A DNA stretch of 32,056 bases from Alphaproteobacteria bacterium (GTDB taxonomy: Bacteria > Pseudomonadota > Alphaproteobacteria > MPNO01 > VGEU01), in assembly GCA_016869145.1 (NCBI GenBank), contig VGEU01000029.1:1-32056 (forward strand), in the 5' to 3' direction. The first letter of the stretch is position 1. Every line of letters starts with the position of its first letter. The notes beneath the pieces were generated by a model that worked only from the letters and a program-made list of their open reading frames with translations, searched no databases and was not told the DNA's origin. Positions 31,378-32,056 of this stretch are shown here, piece after piece. The position numbers and the translations under genes were made by a program.

Positions 31378-32056
31378 CCGCGACGGCCGAACAGGTGCTC
31401 GATGTCGGCGAGCTTGAGCTCGATGTAAGTCGGGCGGCCATGCGTGCACTGGCCGGAATGGGGCGTCGCCTCCATCTGGCGCAGCAACGCGTCCATCTCG
31501 GCGGGCGCGAGACGGCGCCCGGCGCGAACGCTGCCGTGACACGCCATCGAGCCGCACACGGCCTCCAGCCGATCCTTGAGCGCGAGCCCGTCGCCGAGCG
31601 CCGCGAGCTCGTCGGCGAGGTCGCGCACGAGCCCGGCGGCATCCGTCCGGCCGAGCAGCGCCGGCACCTCGCGGACGAGAACCGCGCCGGTGCCGAACGG
31701 CTCGATGACGAGGCCGAGCTCGGCGAGCTCAGCGGCGCGCGCGAGGACACGTCCGGCGGCATCGGGATCGAGCTCGACGACCTCGGGAACGAGAAGACCC
31801 TGGCGCGCGACACCGCCTTCGAGGAGCGCGGCCTTGATCCGCTCATAGACGAGGCGCTCGTGCGCGGCATGCTGATCGACGATGACGAGCCCGTCGACGG
31901 TCTGGGCGACGATGTAGGTCTCGTGCAGTTGCGCGCGGGCGACACCGAGCGGGGGCGCATCGGCGGTCGCAAGCGAGGGCTCGGCCGCGGGCGGCGCGGA
32001 GGCGACGTCGAGGCCGGGGAGCCTCGCCGGCCCGTCGCGCGGCGGACCCTGGAACG
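31374..32056 (-). CDS. mutL: DNA mismatch repair protein MutL (C-terminal part, 5' end outside window)
   Basis: The minus-strand frame is open from the right edge to the TAG at 31374, about 227 codons of MutL: part of the variable linker (FQGP then Pro/Ala-rich), then the C-terminal dimerisation and endonuclease domain. [18 protein letters not shown] leads to [12 protein letters not shown], which fits the metal-binding endonuclease motif DQHA(X)2E(X)4[13 protein letters not shown] and [15 protein letters not shown] near the end complete the zinc/metal site. This form of MutL nicks DNA itself, as in organisms without MutH. The N-terminal ATPase domain lies beyond position 32056. Convergent with rsmD. 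Confidence 0.95.
   Translation of the reverse strand, partial: FQGPPRDGPARLPGLDVASAPPAAEPSLATADAPPLGVARAQLHETYIVAQTVDGLVIVDQHAAHERLVYERIKAALLEGGVARQGLLVPEVVELDPDAAGRVLARAAELAELGLVIEPFGTGAVLVREVPALLGRTDAAGLVRDLADELAALGDGLALKDRLEAVCGSMACHGSVRAGRRLAPAEMDALLRQMEATPHSGQCTHGRPTYIELKLADIEHLFGRRG

Noticed and set aside
1-32056. CRISPR arrays, insertion sequences, prophage or tRNA/rRNA genes
   Set aside because: No regularly spaced repeats, transposase or integrase motifs, terminal inverted repeats or RNA-gene signatures were seen.

Overview
The window is very GC-rich (roughly 70% by eye) and densely coded. It uses ATG, GTG and TTG starts with purine-rich ribosome binding sites, and long antisense open frames are common, as expected at this GC. 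Lipid A genes (lpxK and an LpxL-type acyltransferase), an Xse/PurD pair, a PadR/PaaA-like operon, Tat-exported isoquinoline-oxidoreductase-type molybdoenzyme subunits and a MutL with the endonuclease motif all point to a Gram-negative alphaproteobacterium. I cannot name the genus. No rRNA, tRNA, insertion sequence, prophage or CRISPR array was seen.

Layout. (1) 1-6050, mostly housekeeping: lpxK (5' truncated) overlapping an LpxL-like acyltransferase (+); xseA followed by an M23 peptidase (-); purD (+). (2) 5418-7726, a minus-strand operon: PaaA/PaaC-type ferritin-like protein, enoyl-CoA hydratase, PadR regulator, behind a good sigma70-type promoter in an AT-rich pocket. (3) 7774-18677, a catabolic island in divergent and convergent pairs: PhyH-type dioxygenase (-), HpcH/HpaI aldolase (+), a two-subunit molybdenum hydroxylase (+), then ring-hydroxylating dioxygenase alpha, beta and an FAH-family hydrolase (-), then two tandem UbiD-family decarboxylases (+). 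(4) 18738-20921, a chemoreceptor with a probable NIT sensing domain (-), and tadA (-). (5) 21635-31377, one long plus-strand run: a split TPP-dependent decarboxylase pair, three tandem TPR-glycosyltransferase paralogues, a small DxD glycosyltransferase, a class I glutamine-amidotransferase-like hydrolase, an RluB-type pseudouridine synthase and rsmD. (6) mutL (-), truncated by the right edge.

How the parts may work together. Ring hydroxylation (molybdenum hydroxylase, Rieske dioxygenase, 2-oxoglutarate oxygenase), decarboxylation (UbiD pair), C-C cleavage of keto acids (FAH, HpaI aldolase) and CoA-linked steps (PaaA-like protein, hydratase) resemble a route for an aromatic or heteroaromatic carboxylic acid, with the neighbouring chemoreceptor a possible sensor. 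This is inference; the substrate is not readable from the sequence, and no reductase, ferredoxin, transporter or UbiX partner lies in the window. The TPR-glycosyltransferase array resembles FlmG-type flagellin or protein glycosyltransferases in architecture.

The items most worth a second look are the three-copy TPR-glycosyltransferase array, the tandem UbiD/Rieske/molybdoenzyme island, the orphan PaaA-like operon, and a GntR/FadR-like dyad set exactly between the -35 and -10 of the molybdoenzyme promoter.
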